A DNA stretch of 64,000 nucleotides from Onchidella celtica. Lineage: Eukaryota; Mollusca; Gastropoda; Systellommatophora; Onchidiidae. The notes below the pieces were generated by a model, which worked only from the letters and a program-made list of their open reading frames with translations, had not been told where the DNA came from and did not search any database. The stretch lies in the NCBI GenBank assembly GCA_963931925.1, contig OZ007569.1, positions 47,894,601 through 47,958,600 on the forward strand. The letters run 5' to 3'. The position numbers were made by a program, and so were the translations under genes. Positions within the stretch are counted from its first letter, which is position 1. Every line of letters begins with the position of its first letter. This document shows, piece by piece, positions 47,795-59,730 of the stretch.

Positions 47795-49460
47795 TCACCA
47801 CCATCAGTAGGTCTAATCCTTCTGCACGGACACAAATTAATATTTTTTTAAACCATAGAAAATCTTTCGGGTCTCAAGGATAGAAAGGCTGGAGTAGATG
47901 GAATCATGTTGATTCTCACTTTAAAAAAAAAAAAAAACAGTTATCGACGGTATGTAAAGGTCACATGATGGATAAGTCCACGGTATCACTAACTGATGCC
48001 TGTTTGACTTTGAGCACGCGCACTTTCGAGCTACTGACACCTGGCCTGGAAGATTCATCGTCTGCAGTCCTTTAATCTCCTGTAATCACGCTAAAATGTA
48101 GAGCTAAAATGGATGAGGTCACGAAAGGCATTTATGTTTGTAATTATTCTCTGTGATGGTTATTACCTCACGTCCCTAAGAGATGTATATAGATAGATCT
48201 ATATAAGACAGTAATTTAAGTTTTAGTGCACTGTGAGAAAATCAAATTGAAGGAAAGAGACCATCAAAGCAGAGACTGTTATGGAAAAATAAGGAGTTAC
48301 TACAGTCATGTTATTCAAGCTCACCCAGAGATGGTGAGTTGGTTTCTTCAGTCCATAAACACATAATAAAAGCACTTTAATTTTTAAAAAATAAAGCGTA
48401 TGTCATTTTTCAAGTTTCAACCTTTCTATTTTTTCCACGTGGTTAGTGGATCAAAGGCTTACGAGACAATCTTCGTATCACGTGAGACTTATCTTCCCTG
48501 CAATTAAGTGGAAATTACTCCAGATTAGGCAACGCCAGAAGTGCAAGGAAATAATATCGAAACAAATCAAGCCAGGAAAACTGGAACAGACTCTAAAGTG
48601 ATGACAGTGACGTTCGAAAGATATATTTGGTTAAAATAGATCACTATGATGACCCACTTAATTGATCAAACAGACTAAATATTTGTAGGATTTGAAATGG
48701 ATGTTGTGTCTACTGGTAACTGTGACCTACTCCAATCTACCACGAAAGTTTTTCACACATCATCACCTGGGGTCAAATTGGGGCCGAGTTCCTTTATGTG
48801 ACCTAATCAGGGTATATCAAATGACCTGAAGTTTTCCCTCCTTTTGTTTAATGATTTGCTTGACCTGGTACAATTATTGTAATTTGACATATCAAACATT
48901 CCGGTTACAATGTGGCCAATCCTATCATTCCTCCTTGTCATTAACCCTGTCCAACAAAGAACTACTTTTTAAATGGAATAGATTGCGGAATCAGTTAAGT
49001 GTTTAATTTCCAGGGCCATTATTGCAAAATACATAAACTTGGTCGTAGTGTAATAATAGTTACAAATCGTTGTCCACTTTAGAGCTCAGCGTAGTTCAGA
49101 TGATATACGTTCTTGTTCCCAGGTCCTAGATTCCTGACTTGGATCTTTGTTGCCAATTTTGAAATATGAAGACAAAAATGAGCTGGAAAGTGGCCTGGGA
49201 ATGGAGGGAAGACGGGGGCGAGGGAAGCCGTAGGTTTTTGTTACTAACCAAGTTAAAAGACGCTAGTTTTAGTATTTTTCTCTGGCTGTATCAAAGAAGA
49301 CATACCGTCGACGCGGTGGCTCATCGTTCCCAGAATGAGGAAAACATCCATCTTCAAGTTTCATGGGAATATCAGTGGGCTAATGAATAAATGGAGATGC
49401 GTTAATTTTCTCTACTGACCTTAGTTTATTCCCGGGAGTCTCAGCATTTTTAACACTTAA
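47795..49460. other. No gene seen
   Basis: 1.7 kb of A+T-rich DNA. The 74-codon ORF at 49166-49390 has no family features. A poly-A run lies at 47922-47937. Confidence 0.4.
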
Positions 49461-49550
49461 AGTCAAAATATGGTAAAAAGAAAAAGTTGTAGGCGAAGCC
49501 TCGCGTAGGAAATAATACAGGAACGATACAGTCAAATCGGTTTGACGGTG
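49461..49550 (+). repeat. Rep-F half copy
   Basis: GTCAAAATATGGTAAAAAGA, AAGTTGTAGGCGAAGCCTCG, AAATAATACAGGAACGATAC. Single arm of the F family. Confidence 0.65.
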
Positions 49551-50347
49551 TTTGCAATTATATGGAGGGATATTTGTCATATTTTTTTCATGAAAGTGGT
49601 TCTCTGACTCTTATAAATTTCGTTATGTGTGAGTATCATTCCAGTCGGTTGAAATCTTTTCGAGATACGTGTTTGTGACGTAATGTTTTATGAGTTTTAG
49701 CCCTTTTGCCATCAAACTTGAATCCTCATTTTCTCGACAAGGCAAAAATGCACATACAAAATGGCAATTGTTGTACGATGTGTAAGCTGAGTTTGCTGGC
49801 TGTACATTCATATTCCAAATGCAGATGTACAAAAGAAATCCCAAACAAACGACAACAGTTGTACACCTAAGATTTATTCTCGATGACAAATACACAAATG
49901 TTTAGTGCTCGACAGCTACATTTTACATAAGTCCACTGAATACAACAGGGTGCACGGGAATGAAGTAAACGCTCGCATGTAAAACAAGGCTATACCAGAA
50001 GAGGGACAGGGGTGGAATTTATCATCTTAGTGGATTTTGATATCGGGTCTTTGAATAGTTACAACTGCACTACCGTGTCTCACTGTATGTTAGGTCAGGA
50101 TCTACTCATCTTTCGGCTTTGGACACAAATGCATACATACTGATGGACGTACATGTAGACCAATACAGATGTCCTTAAACACATTCTCACAAAATCTTAG
50201 GCTCCTATTTATTACATATACTCGTAACATTTTCACATGCGATCACTGCAGACGTGTCAGGTAGTATTGTGAACTTCTAGATTTATATTAGTAATTTTAA
50301 TTGGCCGGCAGAACTGGACAATTAATTTCACAGCGAAAGACGCCTTA

Positions 50348-50528
50348 AGCTGGGTTCTCATGTGTACAGAAACGGAAACGGCAAAAAAATCCCTCATATA
50401 GTAAAATGAAAGAGTGTTTCCATGTGTAAGGAAACGGCGTGCGGACACATTCTTTCTATTTCACTACTTGAAGGGTTTTTGACGTTTCCGTTGCCTTTTT
50501 CCGTTTCTGTACACATGAGAACCCAGCT
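50348..50528. mobile_element. Foldback MITE-J copy 2
   Basis: 181 bp, the best J copy. AGCTGGGTTCTCATGTGTAC at the left is the exact inverse of GTACACATGAGAACCCAGCT at the right, and the complementarity continues through GAAACGGAAACGGCAAAAA. The flank is TTA on both sides (50345-50347, 50529-50531), compatible with a PIF/Harbinger-type 3-bp duplication. Confidence 0.85.
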
Positions 50529-50531
50529 TTA

Positions 50532-51537
50532 GACTGCTGATGAGCTGACTGTTTCAGCTCTTAGGGAGATACGGCCACGATATTGGTAACTCTCCTGGAA
50601 AACATCCTTGTGTTTCTAATCATTCTCGATTATTGTGCATTCTGCGTTACCTGCCGTATCGTTCTGCCTGAGAGAGTGAAGGATGAAAAGTAGAAGAAAG
50701 TGAATGAAAGAACTTGCTGGTTAATAGATCGAAGGCAACTTGAACAGTATGTGCAGTGACAGGAATGAATTGGGGGCGCGGACAAGGAAGAGAAAGAAAA
50801 TCGTACGTTTTATAATGGCGCAGTTTATTATTCACTTGAAGAGATAAAATCCAGATATCTTAAGAAGAGAAAAAAGCCTGGGGCAGGAAAAAGGAATAAA
50901 ATAATGCTTTATGTGACCAGAAATTTAAAGGAGTGGGGGCCAAAATATTGTTCGTGATTTACTTTCTTGGGTTGTTAATTGCCAAGCCATACAAATAAAA
51001 CATTTGCCTTGTTTGATACACAACGAAATGCCCTTCTTTGATTTTATGTTATGTAACGATTCCACTGAAACCGTATAACAACATAGACCAGCATTATTAT
51101 TGGCAATGAAGATTTTTGGCTTCCTATACATTAAAGAAGTGACATCTCAGTTCCTCACCGACTTGTGAAGATACCCTATATCTGGTACTAAATTATGAAG
51201 TCAAACTGGAGGAGGGGATGTTGGTATTGTTGTTGTTGTCTTGATTTTAGTAGTTTTTAACTTTTAATGGTGTTAAATAGCGGGGTCCAAAATGTTGGAA
51301 GACACTGGTTAGTTTTTATTTGTACTTTTAACCGATATAAATGAGAGCTGTTTACTAGTCTGAAAGAGCAGTTTTGCTACATGTGAAGTCATTTAAGAGT
51401 ATGGCTACAGTATGTTTTGCCCATAATCATAGCCAGTAAAAAAAACCAAATGAGACTTATGTGAGTTATAAGCGATAAAATCAAATTAATTTTAATTGTT
51501 GGTAGTGGTAGTGATAGTGGAATCATGGCCACAGTGG
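50532..51537. other. No gene seen
   Basis: A+T-rich, with no repeat partner found and small ORFs only. Confidence 0.4.
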
Positions 51538-51770
51538 GTCGATGATGATGGTGGTGGTGATGATGATGATGGTGATGGTGATGATGATGATGATGATGGC
51601 GATGGTGGTGATGGAGTTGATGATGGTGATGATGGTGATGGTGGTGGTGGTGATGATTGTGATGATGATGATGGTGATGGTGTTGATGATGGTGATGATG
51701 ATGATGGTGGTGGTGGATATGATTGTGATGTTGATGGTGGTGGTGGTGGTGATGACGGTAACAGTGGAAG
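51538..51770 (+). repeat. (GAT/GGT)n triplet array
   Basis: About 75 triplets, mostly GAT and GGT with GTT variants. All frames stay open (poly-Asp/Gly, poly-Met/Val, poly-His on the minus strand). The His-rich 139-codon ORF comes from this array. Confidence 0.95.
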
Positions 51771-52532
51771 TGGTTGTGGGTGTGGCGTGAATTGGATAAT
51801 CTAATCAAAATCTCTGCAAAATCCCAAATGGATCTGGAGATTAAAATGCTACATCACAACATAGCGGTGGTATGGATATCAAAAAAGCATTGTTAACCAA
51901 CCCGGCCCTTAAAATTATACATCGCATATCAACCAGGCAATTTCCAGTTTGAGGAAAAGGCTGGGTGTAGTGTTTTCCCACAGTTTAGTACTGCAGAAAT
52001 GCTCTTTTTAAATGAGCTGGTCCAGTTGTTATTTTTTAGAGAGCTCAGAGAAGCAAAATCAAAATCAGGCCACAGTCTAATAAATAAAAGATCAGTTCCA
52101 TAGGTTTTAGTATGAAATATGGGCTCCAGGAAATATTTCAACAAATTTGAAGGAAGATTTCTAAGAAAATCGATGTTGAGCCCACTCATTCTTAAAGAGA
52201 GGCATTATATTCAGCTGAATTGTTCTCACTGGTGATCTGCTACACTGATGGTTGTTATGTGTTGTCATAGTTACCACTGTGGTGGATATGTTGAAGATAC
52301 TGAAATTTAGTACTGTAGTACCGATGTCGACTCTGTAAGCAGTAGTTTCTGCTATGACGTGTAAATGTTTGTGCTTACAACACTGCACCCTTCAAGCCAC
52401 CCCCACCCACCCCAGCCCTCAGACCTTTCACTTCCCATCTAGTCTGACACCGCCAATTTCCACCAACACTTTGTAAAGTCTTTCAATGGAGTCGTGGACA
52501 GTAGTGAATTTAAACAATACCTCATTCAACTG
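51771..52532. other. No gene seen
   Basis: Two minus-strand ORFs of 75-86 codons (51929-52388) without domains. Confidence 0.4.
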
Positions 52533-52670
52533 TGAGACTGACGAACGAGTCTATCTTACTAGTTCGGATACGTCAAAAACAAAGAGAGAGAGAGAGAGAG
52601 AGAGACCTCGAGCAACCGAGGCAAAATAGAGGGAAAACAGACATGACTCAGTGCGACACCAACCATTCAG
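52533..52670 (+). repeat. Rep-V copy 2 with (GA)n
   Basis: AGACTGACGAACGAGTCTAT, CTTACTAGTTCGGATACGTC, then a GA array at 52584-52604 in place of unique sequence, then GAGGCAAAATAGAGGGAAAA and CAGACATGACTCAGTG. Confidence 0.65.
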
Positions 52671-52882
52671 TAAAGTCGTCAACAATATCTAAACGCAGAT
52701 CTTGAACTACGGTCTCTTTAATCAGCCACAGTGACCCTTCAATTACCAAAGTAACCATTACGAGAAGGTGTGACGTCAAAGATCAATGATGTTCGCCATT
52801 TTTTTTTTTTGTTGTTGTTGTTCGGCTTCCATCTCCGTTGCTCATGATTTCTATACATGATCCTTCTACTCATACTATTTGG

Positions 52883-53118
52883 CGGCCTTTGGTTCTTGTT
52901 TGTCCTGTTTCCATTTTCTGAAAACCTGGATATTTCTTAGTTTGTGGAAGAACTATAACGCCTTGGCACTTGTTTAAAATGCTATGTGGCACTTATCAAA
53001 CTGTTTCACAGCTTCGATTTATTCTAACTACTTATAGTACTAAAGCTGCAAAACGTTTAACGTGGAATTTCTGAGTTGTGTAAAAAGAGGAGTTGGAGCA
53101 AGCTAGCACTAAGGTTGC
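52883..53118 (+). repeat. Rep-X copy
   Basis: TTCTTGTTTGTCCTGTTTCC, GCACTTGTTTAAAATG, CTGTTTCACAGCTTCGATTT, GGAATTTCTGAGTTGTG. Collinear with 33080-33325. Confidence 0.7.
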
Positions 53119-53496
53119 CATGTATTCTTCTTCTTCTTTTTTTGTGGCTTTTCTTTCTTTTATTATTCGTAAATTCATTTTCCTTGTTCTGCATTACCTA
53201 TCTTTAACTTTGGCCAGATAGTTGGAAGCACGGCATGGCTAGTATTTTTCCCTCACATCATGCGATCTCCCTCCTCTCTCTGAATGTCATGTATTTCATT
53301 TTGTTTGTTATTATTTGTTCATTTGTCTGAATACGTTTAGCATATTCTAAAATGTTCCTAAAATTCTTTTCAAACACCAATAGGGTTGCATAACATCCAT
53401 TCTCTTTTCTTCAAGAAACTGGAAGTGTGCATACATAAAAAACTGGTTTGGGTCGGATGTAAAATGCATGCTTGAGAAGACAGACAGACAGGCTCA

Positions 53497-53674
53497 AGCC
53501 GTGTTTTCTAGTGTACGGGAACGGAAACGGCAACAAAAAAAATCCATCGAGCAGTGAAATTGAAAGAATGTTTTCATGCGTAAACTCTTTGTCCGTATAC
53601 ATTGGGACATTCTTTCTTTTTGCGTCTTGACGGAAATTTGCCTTTTCCATTTTCGTACACATGAAAACACAGCT
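53497..53674. mobile_element. Foldback MITE-J copy 3
   Basis: 178 bp. AGCCGTGTTTTCTAGTGTAC against GTACACATGAAAACACAGCT, and the interior GAACGGAAACGGCAAC is paired with its inverse. The flanks are TCA and TTA, so the duplication is imperfect. Confidence 0.75.
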
Positions 53675-53677
53675 TTA

Positions 53678-55789
53678 ACGACAAGATAAATAGCAAAGAG
53701 TTTCATCTGTATCTATTATGTGATGTTAGCGCTCTACTTTAGAAAAGTAAAATAAGCTGGGCCTGTTTACAAGAGCAAAAACACTTGTGTAGTATGAACG
53801 TTTGAGAAGACAGGTGGAATAGGACAAGAAGTGATTGCAACCGAAGGGTAATCTGTTTCGATGGCAATAGCACTAGCACTTTACTCAAACATAGCTAGGC
53901 CTGTTGACATAGGCAAAAACAGCTGCCGATGGCTGAAAACATAATTGGCGATGGTCAAGTTTCTCATACACATTAAGTAGTCAGTGATTGACTCTCAGCT
54001 GCCTTCAGCACCTTGTCAACTAAAATTTATTGGAATATTTATTGGAAATTGTCACTGTTTCCTATAGGCAAATGACAGGAAGAGTAAATATTGTGCCCAC
54101 GTGGTGCGTGTAAAAATACGGATTTTCATTACAGCTTTTATTGCCCAGATTCATTATGAATTAAATCTCTATTTGTGTGTTCCCATGAACTGCTTTGGCA
54201 GACACAAACATTTATATCCAGCTTGTCAATTTCTATAATGTTGTTCTTGTTTGTTTGTTTTAAATTTCGATATTGGTTCAAGTGATGATTTCAACTGAGA
54301 TTTGAATTTGTTTCTGTTGAAATTCTCATTTATTTTTTATTAACAGGAGAAAGGGGGAGACAGGTTGAAATAATCGGGAACTACCGTATTGTTTCATTTA
54401 ATAAATAATAAAATGATATGACTGACTTGTGAAGCCCTAATAAACTTAACTGTTCCCTCCCCTATTCATGCCTTACCGTCTTCGTCTTTCAACAGAATAG
54501 AGTCCAATTTCCTCATAAACGTCTTTCTCTTGCTTAGTTGTGGATTTAGCCGACGTTCCTCGGCATTCCCTCTTGTAATTACACGCATCTGACGTGTGTT
54601 TAGATAAGTTGCTTCTGGGAAAGTGGATGATAATCTTTCATTTAAACCAATCTAAAAGTCTCAATCCTATGCTGGTTCCCTAAACCTGAAGCCTCTCTTA
54701 GCTCTGGTCTCACTGGTCTCTTTATCACAATTAATGAGAAGCAAATTATTCCGCCTACTACTAACTAATCACTCGCCAGACTTGCAGAAAAAAGTCTTTT
54801 CAATTTTTAAGAGACTAGTTTCGTCGCTGAACAGTTTTTCACTTTTTATACAAAAAAATTAATGCATACACATTTTGAATACTTATTAACATAACATCAA
54901 TTAAGAAACGTCCAAACTTTATAATTCTAATTAAAGAGGACAAGTGTGTAATTAGGCCTATTTGAGTTATAGCATGTACTCAAACAGGTGGCTGTTCTTG
55001 ACCAGATACTGATGAGAACGCAGCTCAATAGAGTTGCAATAAACTATTCAGTTGTGTATTCATTTCCTTGAGACACCCCCGTATATTGCTCGATTGACTT
55101 TTTTTTTTTTTCATCCTTTATTTACGGCTTTGTTTATTGATAATTGCAACAGTGTTCTCCACATACTTATGGTGTCTTTTGTGTTGGGTTGTGCCTATTT
55201 ATTTTTCAATCTCTACAACTTAAGAACAGCAGCATGCTTTGCTTGGAAAGCAGCTCTGCTCTGGAGCCAATATGTGAAGCAAGGGAAGCTACTAAGTTAA
55301 ATATAAGAAAGATAAGTTTGTCAGTAGTATTTTTCTTTACCCTGCAGTAGTGAACTACAACAGAAAAAGGTATTTTTCGTTCGTTAACACTTTTTTTTAA
55401 AATCTTGTTTGTTTTTCGTCTTTGAATAGGCCTACTTGAGTTACATGTAAATAGTCCAAGACTGTATATCTTCACCTAAATGCGGTTGCTTATCATTTGT
55501 TTCTGGAAAAATTTCCTTGTTTGAAGAAAGGCATTGAGACAATGTAGCAGACAACCCTCGGCAAAGAAAGGGCGGAGGGGGGGGGGGGGGAGGGGGACAC
55601 GATTTTTACAGACTTGTCATCTTTTTCCCATCTGTGGCTTTCATTTTTGTGGGGTTTGTTGTTGTTTTTTTCCTTCTTTTTGGTGGTGTTACATTTCTTA
55701 TGTCGTTGTCGAAAGGCTGGGCTGGACAGAACTGCCAGGTTTGGCAGCTCTACGAAAATGAAAACCCGTGGAAAGTTCTCCTTTTTACC
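53678..55789. other. No gene seen
   Basis: 2.1 kb of A+T-rich DNA with poly-T runs and a G-run at 55578-55590. The ORFs at 55052-55475 overlap on both strands. One is hydrophobic but matches nothing known to me. Confidence 0.4.
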
Positions 55790-55935
55790 ACAGCTACGAC
55801 TACTATCATTACTAATACTGCGAAATTTACTACTATTACTGCTAGTATTAATATTCGTAGTAGTAGTAGTAGTAGTAGTAGTAACAGGTAATACTAGTTT
55901 TGGTAGTTGTAGTAGTAGTAGATGTAGTTGTATAG
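55790..55935 (+). repeat. Degenerate (TAC/TAG)n triplets
   Basis: TACTACTATTAC-type triplets change to TAGTAGTAG (55855-55882) and return at 55905-55930. The Ile/Val/Leu-rich ORFs here are translations of these triplets. Confidence 0.8.
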
Positions 55936-56082
55936 TAGCATGCTGTTATTGCTGCTGCTTTTGTTGCTGATGCTCCTTTTCGTCCTTGTTGGTATTGTGT
56001 CTTTCTTTACATTTCATCATATAGTTTCTTTTACGGAAAACTACAAAATATAACTAGTGCGGAGTTAACTGAGTGATTATAT

Positions 56083-56212
56083 TATTATGTGTTTGTGTAA
56101 TGATGCGTAGGATGTGTGTACCGCATTATTGTGTGCTCTTATAAACGTTCTGTGACAGAGAAATTCCCTCATGGGATAATAAAGTGATTCTTATTTTATC
56201 TTATCTTATCCC
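56083..56212 (+). repeat. LINE/SINE 3'-tail-like repeat, copy 3
   Basis: TGTTTGTGTAATGATGCGTA, GTGTGTACCGCATT, CTCTGTGACAGAGAAATTCC, then GGGATAATAAAGTGATTCTT and (TTATC)n. This is the most complete copy. The right edge is the variable tail. Confidence 0.6.
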
Positions 56213-56374
56213 ATATTTCTCTCGCATCATCTGCAAGAAAGAGGACTCTTCACACAGCTGAAATACGGCGACACAGCTGTGTAGAGATGTTAAAATTTAT
56301 CTGCGTCAAAAAATCCAATAAACCTTATTAAGAAAAAAGAAATTAATGCACCTACCTTTTTTATATAAACTAGC

Positions 56375-57125
56375 CGACCCGCGCTAGATAAATACTGCAA
56401 ATTTTCCATGTACCAAGCCCAACCGTGCACCTAGATCTAGGCTACATTGAAACGGCATTTCGATTCGATGCAATGACTGATAGAACTTACTGTTACAACA
56501 CCATTTCACGTAGAAATAATATACAGATGTGATTACGCTGATTTTAAACTACCAATGTGTAACGAGAGGTCAAGAACGCAATTTCCGGTCACACTTTTCG
56601 GTTTTATCCGACGAAAATGCGTCTCTGTTTTTGTGGCTCAAGAAGTGTCAGTATAAACAGAGAGTATGTATGTATAGAGAGGTTTCACTATTGGTCGATT
56701 TGCACTGCGAGACACGGGAGGCTTTGCGAAACCATTGTTAGCATGGAGCGGAAAGTAGGTCGCTGCGGTAAACAATATGCGTTTGAGCATTTCCGTGGGG
56801 CGTAGGAGCTTACAAACGGTTGTAAATAGTTTCAGTCAGCCCCAAAAATATGAACAAACCACAGTAAACATATAGGCACACTATCTTTGGTGAAGAAGGT
56901 CTCTTTCAATTCTTCAATTTCTTGTTTACCGCAGCGACCTAGTTTCGCGATTTGGCGGAAGTGAACCCTCTCTATACATCTATACTCTCTGGTATAAATA
57001 TGTCCACGTAACTCTTCGTCAAAAATTGATGCACTACACCAAGTTTCATAATTTTTTATGGCGAAGTCGCAAAGTTTTAGCTGCTTACAGGTTCACCCTC
57101 TAGCTCAATTATAGTAAGATTGTGT
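56375..57125 (+). repeat. Rep-I copy 4, split by MITE-C
   Basis: The left part 56375-56657 (ACTAGCCGACCCGCGCTAGA … CACACTTTTCGGTTTTATCC … GACGAAAATGCGTCTCTG) and right part 56992-57125 (CGTCAAAAATTGATGCACTA … ATTATAGTAAGAT) together equal Rep-I copy 2. The 334-bp insert in between is MITE-C. Confidence 0.8.
56658..56991. mobile_element. MITE-C, intact copy
   Basis: 334 bp. CAGAGAGTATGTATGTATAG at the left and, on the other strand at the right, CAGAGAGTATAGATGTATAG, both continuing AGAGG, give a 25-30-bp terminal inverted repeat. It is flanked by a perfect 7-bp duplication GTATAAA (56651-56657, 56992-56998). Because it sits inside a known repeat (Rep-I) the boundaries are firm. Interior TAGGTCGCTGCGGTAAACAA occurs in inverted form on both sides, giving long secondary complementarity. 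Confidence 0.88.
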
Positions 57126-57144
57126 TTACAATCGTCATACCCCA

Positions 57145-57545
57145 AACCACTCTGAACCAGTCTGAGCACTGACCAGTGGAAATCAATCTCATTCCACTAA
57201 ATTGATTGTACAAATGCCAAGTTGTTCCCGGGTGTTATGAATGACTACATTCGGCTCAGGGAAAATAAAAAGTAATATAGATCTAAATGCTCAAGGAATA
57301 TTTAGTGCTAAGCGTTTCAGACTCTGACAAGGGGCCGGATAGCCACTTAACAATTTCAGCGCTAGCTAATAGAAATCAACTCATTCCACTCACTAGGCAT
57401 ATGCGCGAAGTTATTCTGGGATATTATGAGAGACTACATTCAGCTTCGCAAAATAAATAAATAAATAAAAATTCCAGGGCTTCTTGTGCAAGCTCGAGAA
57501 ATAGTCAGTGCTGAGAGTTTCAGATGCTGACAAGGGGTCGGATTT
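57145..57545 (+). repeat. Tandem duplication of ~200 bp
   Basis: AAATCAATCTCATTCCACTA … ATGACTACATTCGGCTCAGG … TCAGACTCTGACAAGGGGCC is repeated as AAATCAACTCATTCCACTCA … GAGACTACATTCAGCTTCGC … TCAGATGCTGACAAGGGGTC. The offset is about 200 bp. The second unit has an (AAATA)n expansion. Confidence 0.8.
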
Positions 57546-58334
57546 GTTTACTTTATAAATTAACTGAGACTCGGTGCATGCATGCAAATCGTGAGCAAGT
57601 TACCTCGGGCTGGCCTCAATTGATTGGTTCCGGGAACTGACACAGACTCCACGGCTTTAGAACAGAAAGGGCATAACTTTTGTTTCGTAGTTCGTGTCTC
57701 GTTGCTCAGATCACATCTTAGAAAACTGTTTACGATTATTGGAATAAATAATTACAGACTTCACATACCCTATCCCACCTCGAGGAAAGGCTTCGTCTAA
57801 TTTTTCATTTTCTATTTACTTTAAGAGAAGACTCCCAGTCATTGATTTTCTGATAAAATTGACCGGTGCAGAAATGTCAGACTTAAAACTGAACAGCCCG
57901 ATGTTGACGAATGTTCCATAACAACAACAGCTTCAACCAAGATGATCGTTTCTTCTTCTATGGCATTTGCCCTGATAGGAAAAGGACCAAAAATCGTGTT
58001 TGTTTTCCTCTTACAGTCTGGCATATGTGCTTTAATCTTTCTGCACTGGATCATTAGGCAAACTTTCTTTCTAGGGTTAAAATCATTTATTTCCAGACTT
58101 TCTGTCTTTGTATAGTTGTGCCTTTTTTGTTGGTGGTGGTTACTTAGTGTTCCTCTTTTCTTCCCTTTACAAGGCAAAGTGATTTATTATCAAAGACATC
58201 TATTTTACTGTGGCTTCAGGTTGGAAATAAAAATGAGAACCGTCTACAAGTTGCAATGTTTCAGTTTGAAGAAGTTTTGTTTTATTATTCTTATGCAGAC
58301 AGGACAAGTTGGAATTCATATTAAATCACTTCAC
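57546..58334. other. No gene seen
   Basis: The minus ORF at 57839-58177 (112 codons, Lys/Arg/His-rich) has no recognisable domain. No repeat partners. Confidence 0.4.
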
Positions 58335-58585
58335 ATTACCATACCATAATGGAGCTAGGGGATGAACATGTACGCATCCAAAACTTCGTGATTACCTGAT
58401 CAAAATTTATGAAACTTTGTGTACTGCCTCAAATTTTGACGATAAATTTTGTGGAAACATCCATTTGGGACAAAATTCACTCTTTAACATTACTTATTTT
58501 AATTACAATTATTTCATTTCACTCAATAAAAGGAAGGCATTTTCGTCCAGCAGACTCGAAAAGTAAGATCAGAAATTGGCTAATC
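58335..58585 (-). repeat. Rep-I copy 5 (inverted)
   Basis: CCATAATGGAGCTAGG, AAATTTATGAAACTTTGTGT, ATTTGGGACAAAATTCACTC and CATTTTCGTCCAGCAG are the reverse complement of the right two thirds of Rep-I. Confidence 0.7.
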
Positions 58586-58905
58586 TATATAAAGCAAGGA
58601 AAGCCCACAGAACAAACCCCTGGCTCGGTAATCAGACCATTCCGTCAGTAAAATCTCGGTGTGGTATCTGGTGATGGTTACAGTAACTGGAACACGCAGT
58701 AATAAATTCACATGAACGGTTTTTCGTCATTTCTGAAATTTTATTCAATCCGTATAATTATGGGCCATGGTTTTACTGATGAACCCATGACGCCGACCTT
58801 TTTTGCCAGTTGCTTTGAATTTGGAAATGCCCAGGCAATCAGACTGATTCCTTTCCGCATGTGTTTTGGGACTGACGTGTAGTTCAATCTTTTTTATTTT
58901 AATCA

Positions 58906-59511
58906 AAGTGGATAGGTGGACCCCGGGGTGTACCTAGCGAAATATAGGCGTTTTAGGATAGGTGGACCCCGGACCAATGAAAAGCTGTCTTTCATCGCCA
59001 AGTTAGGCTAGGGTAAGAAAAACATTCGAATGGCGGCATGGATGTCGATAGATCTAGATCTATCTAGATCTGCATGTTTTGTTGGACCTGGTGGGGGGGG
59101 GGGGGCGTGAGGATTTAATCAGTTTGTATCAATGGCCGATAGTCAGATTGACTAAACAGGAGAAAAGGGGCTGGGGTAGCCATTGGCGATCGATGTACAC
59201 ACAAGTAGGCCTACATTGGCTGCGATAATACTTCCGTGGAGCAGCGGTTGAGTGAGTGCACTTGAATGCCAAGTTTCTGGTACCACCAGATAAGTACTCA
59301 TGACTGAAATTTGTTGCTGAATTACAACAGAATTTTTCTTTTTGCAACATCACTCTTACGGAACACACCACTTTTAAGAACTACTATCCTAAAACATTTC
59401 ACTACAATGAACTCAGCCCGGGGTCCACCTATCCTTAAACCTACTTATTTCGCTAGGTACACCCCGGGGTCCAGATAGGTACACCACGGGGTCCACCTGT
59501 CCTCTACCTTT
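58906..59511. mobile_element. Element L with modular GGACCCCGGGGTGTACC arms
   Basis: About 600 bp. Left arm: GATAGGTGGACCCCGGGGTG, TACCTAGCGAAATATAGGCG, then a second GATAGGTGGACCCCGG. The right arm is the inverse but has one extra GGTGGACCCCGTGGTGTACC module at its outer end. The CCCCGGGG core is itself palindromic. The interior (58986-59414) carries a G-run at 59090-59106 and no gene. Target duplication not found. Superfamily unknown. Confidence 0.65.
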
Positions 59512-59652
59512 TTTAATGGCCGTTAATTCTGAAAGTTTCAATGATATGCATGTATTGATGAAACTGTTGTCAGGACGAATACAGAAGACTGAAAAAAAAA
59601 TGTAAACAGAGCAGGGTGCATTCTGATCAGTTCCTTAGCATTATAGAACGTG

Positions 59653-59725
59653 TCTTCAGAAGCACAGTGGTATGTGTCCTCGTCTGTCACGAGGAACATT
59701 GGGGTTTGATTCTCCGCCGGGGAGG
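59653..59725 (+). repeat. tRNA-like SINE head
   Basis: AGCACAGTGGTATGTGTCCT (A-box region, cf. TRGCTCAGTGGT), GTCTGTCACGAGGAACATTG (anticodon-arm region) and GGTTTGATTCTCC at 59702-59714 (B box) occur in tRNA spacing, then CCGGGG. Downstream lies a poly-T/TTG tail rather than a CCA-competent acceptor pairing, so this is a SINE or tRNA pseudogene and not a functional tRNA. Confidence 0.6.
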
Positions 59726-59730
59726 AATTA

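Noticed and set aside
51389..51808. His-rich 139-codon ORF and Asp/Gly- or Met/Val-rich partners
   Set aside because: All are frames of a GAT/GGT triplet array.
59653..59725. Functional tRNA gene
   Set aside because: A- and B-box-like segments are present, but I could not pair an acceptor stem, the B box has GTTTGATTC instead of GTTCGATTC, and a T-rich tail follows. SINE head is the better reading.
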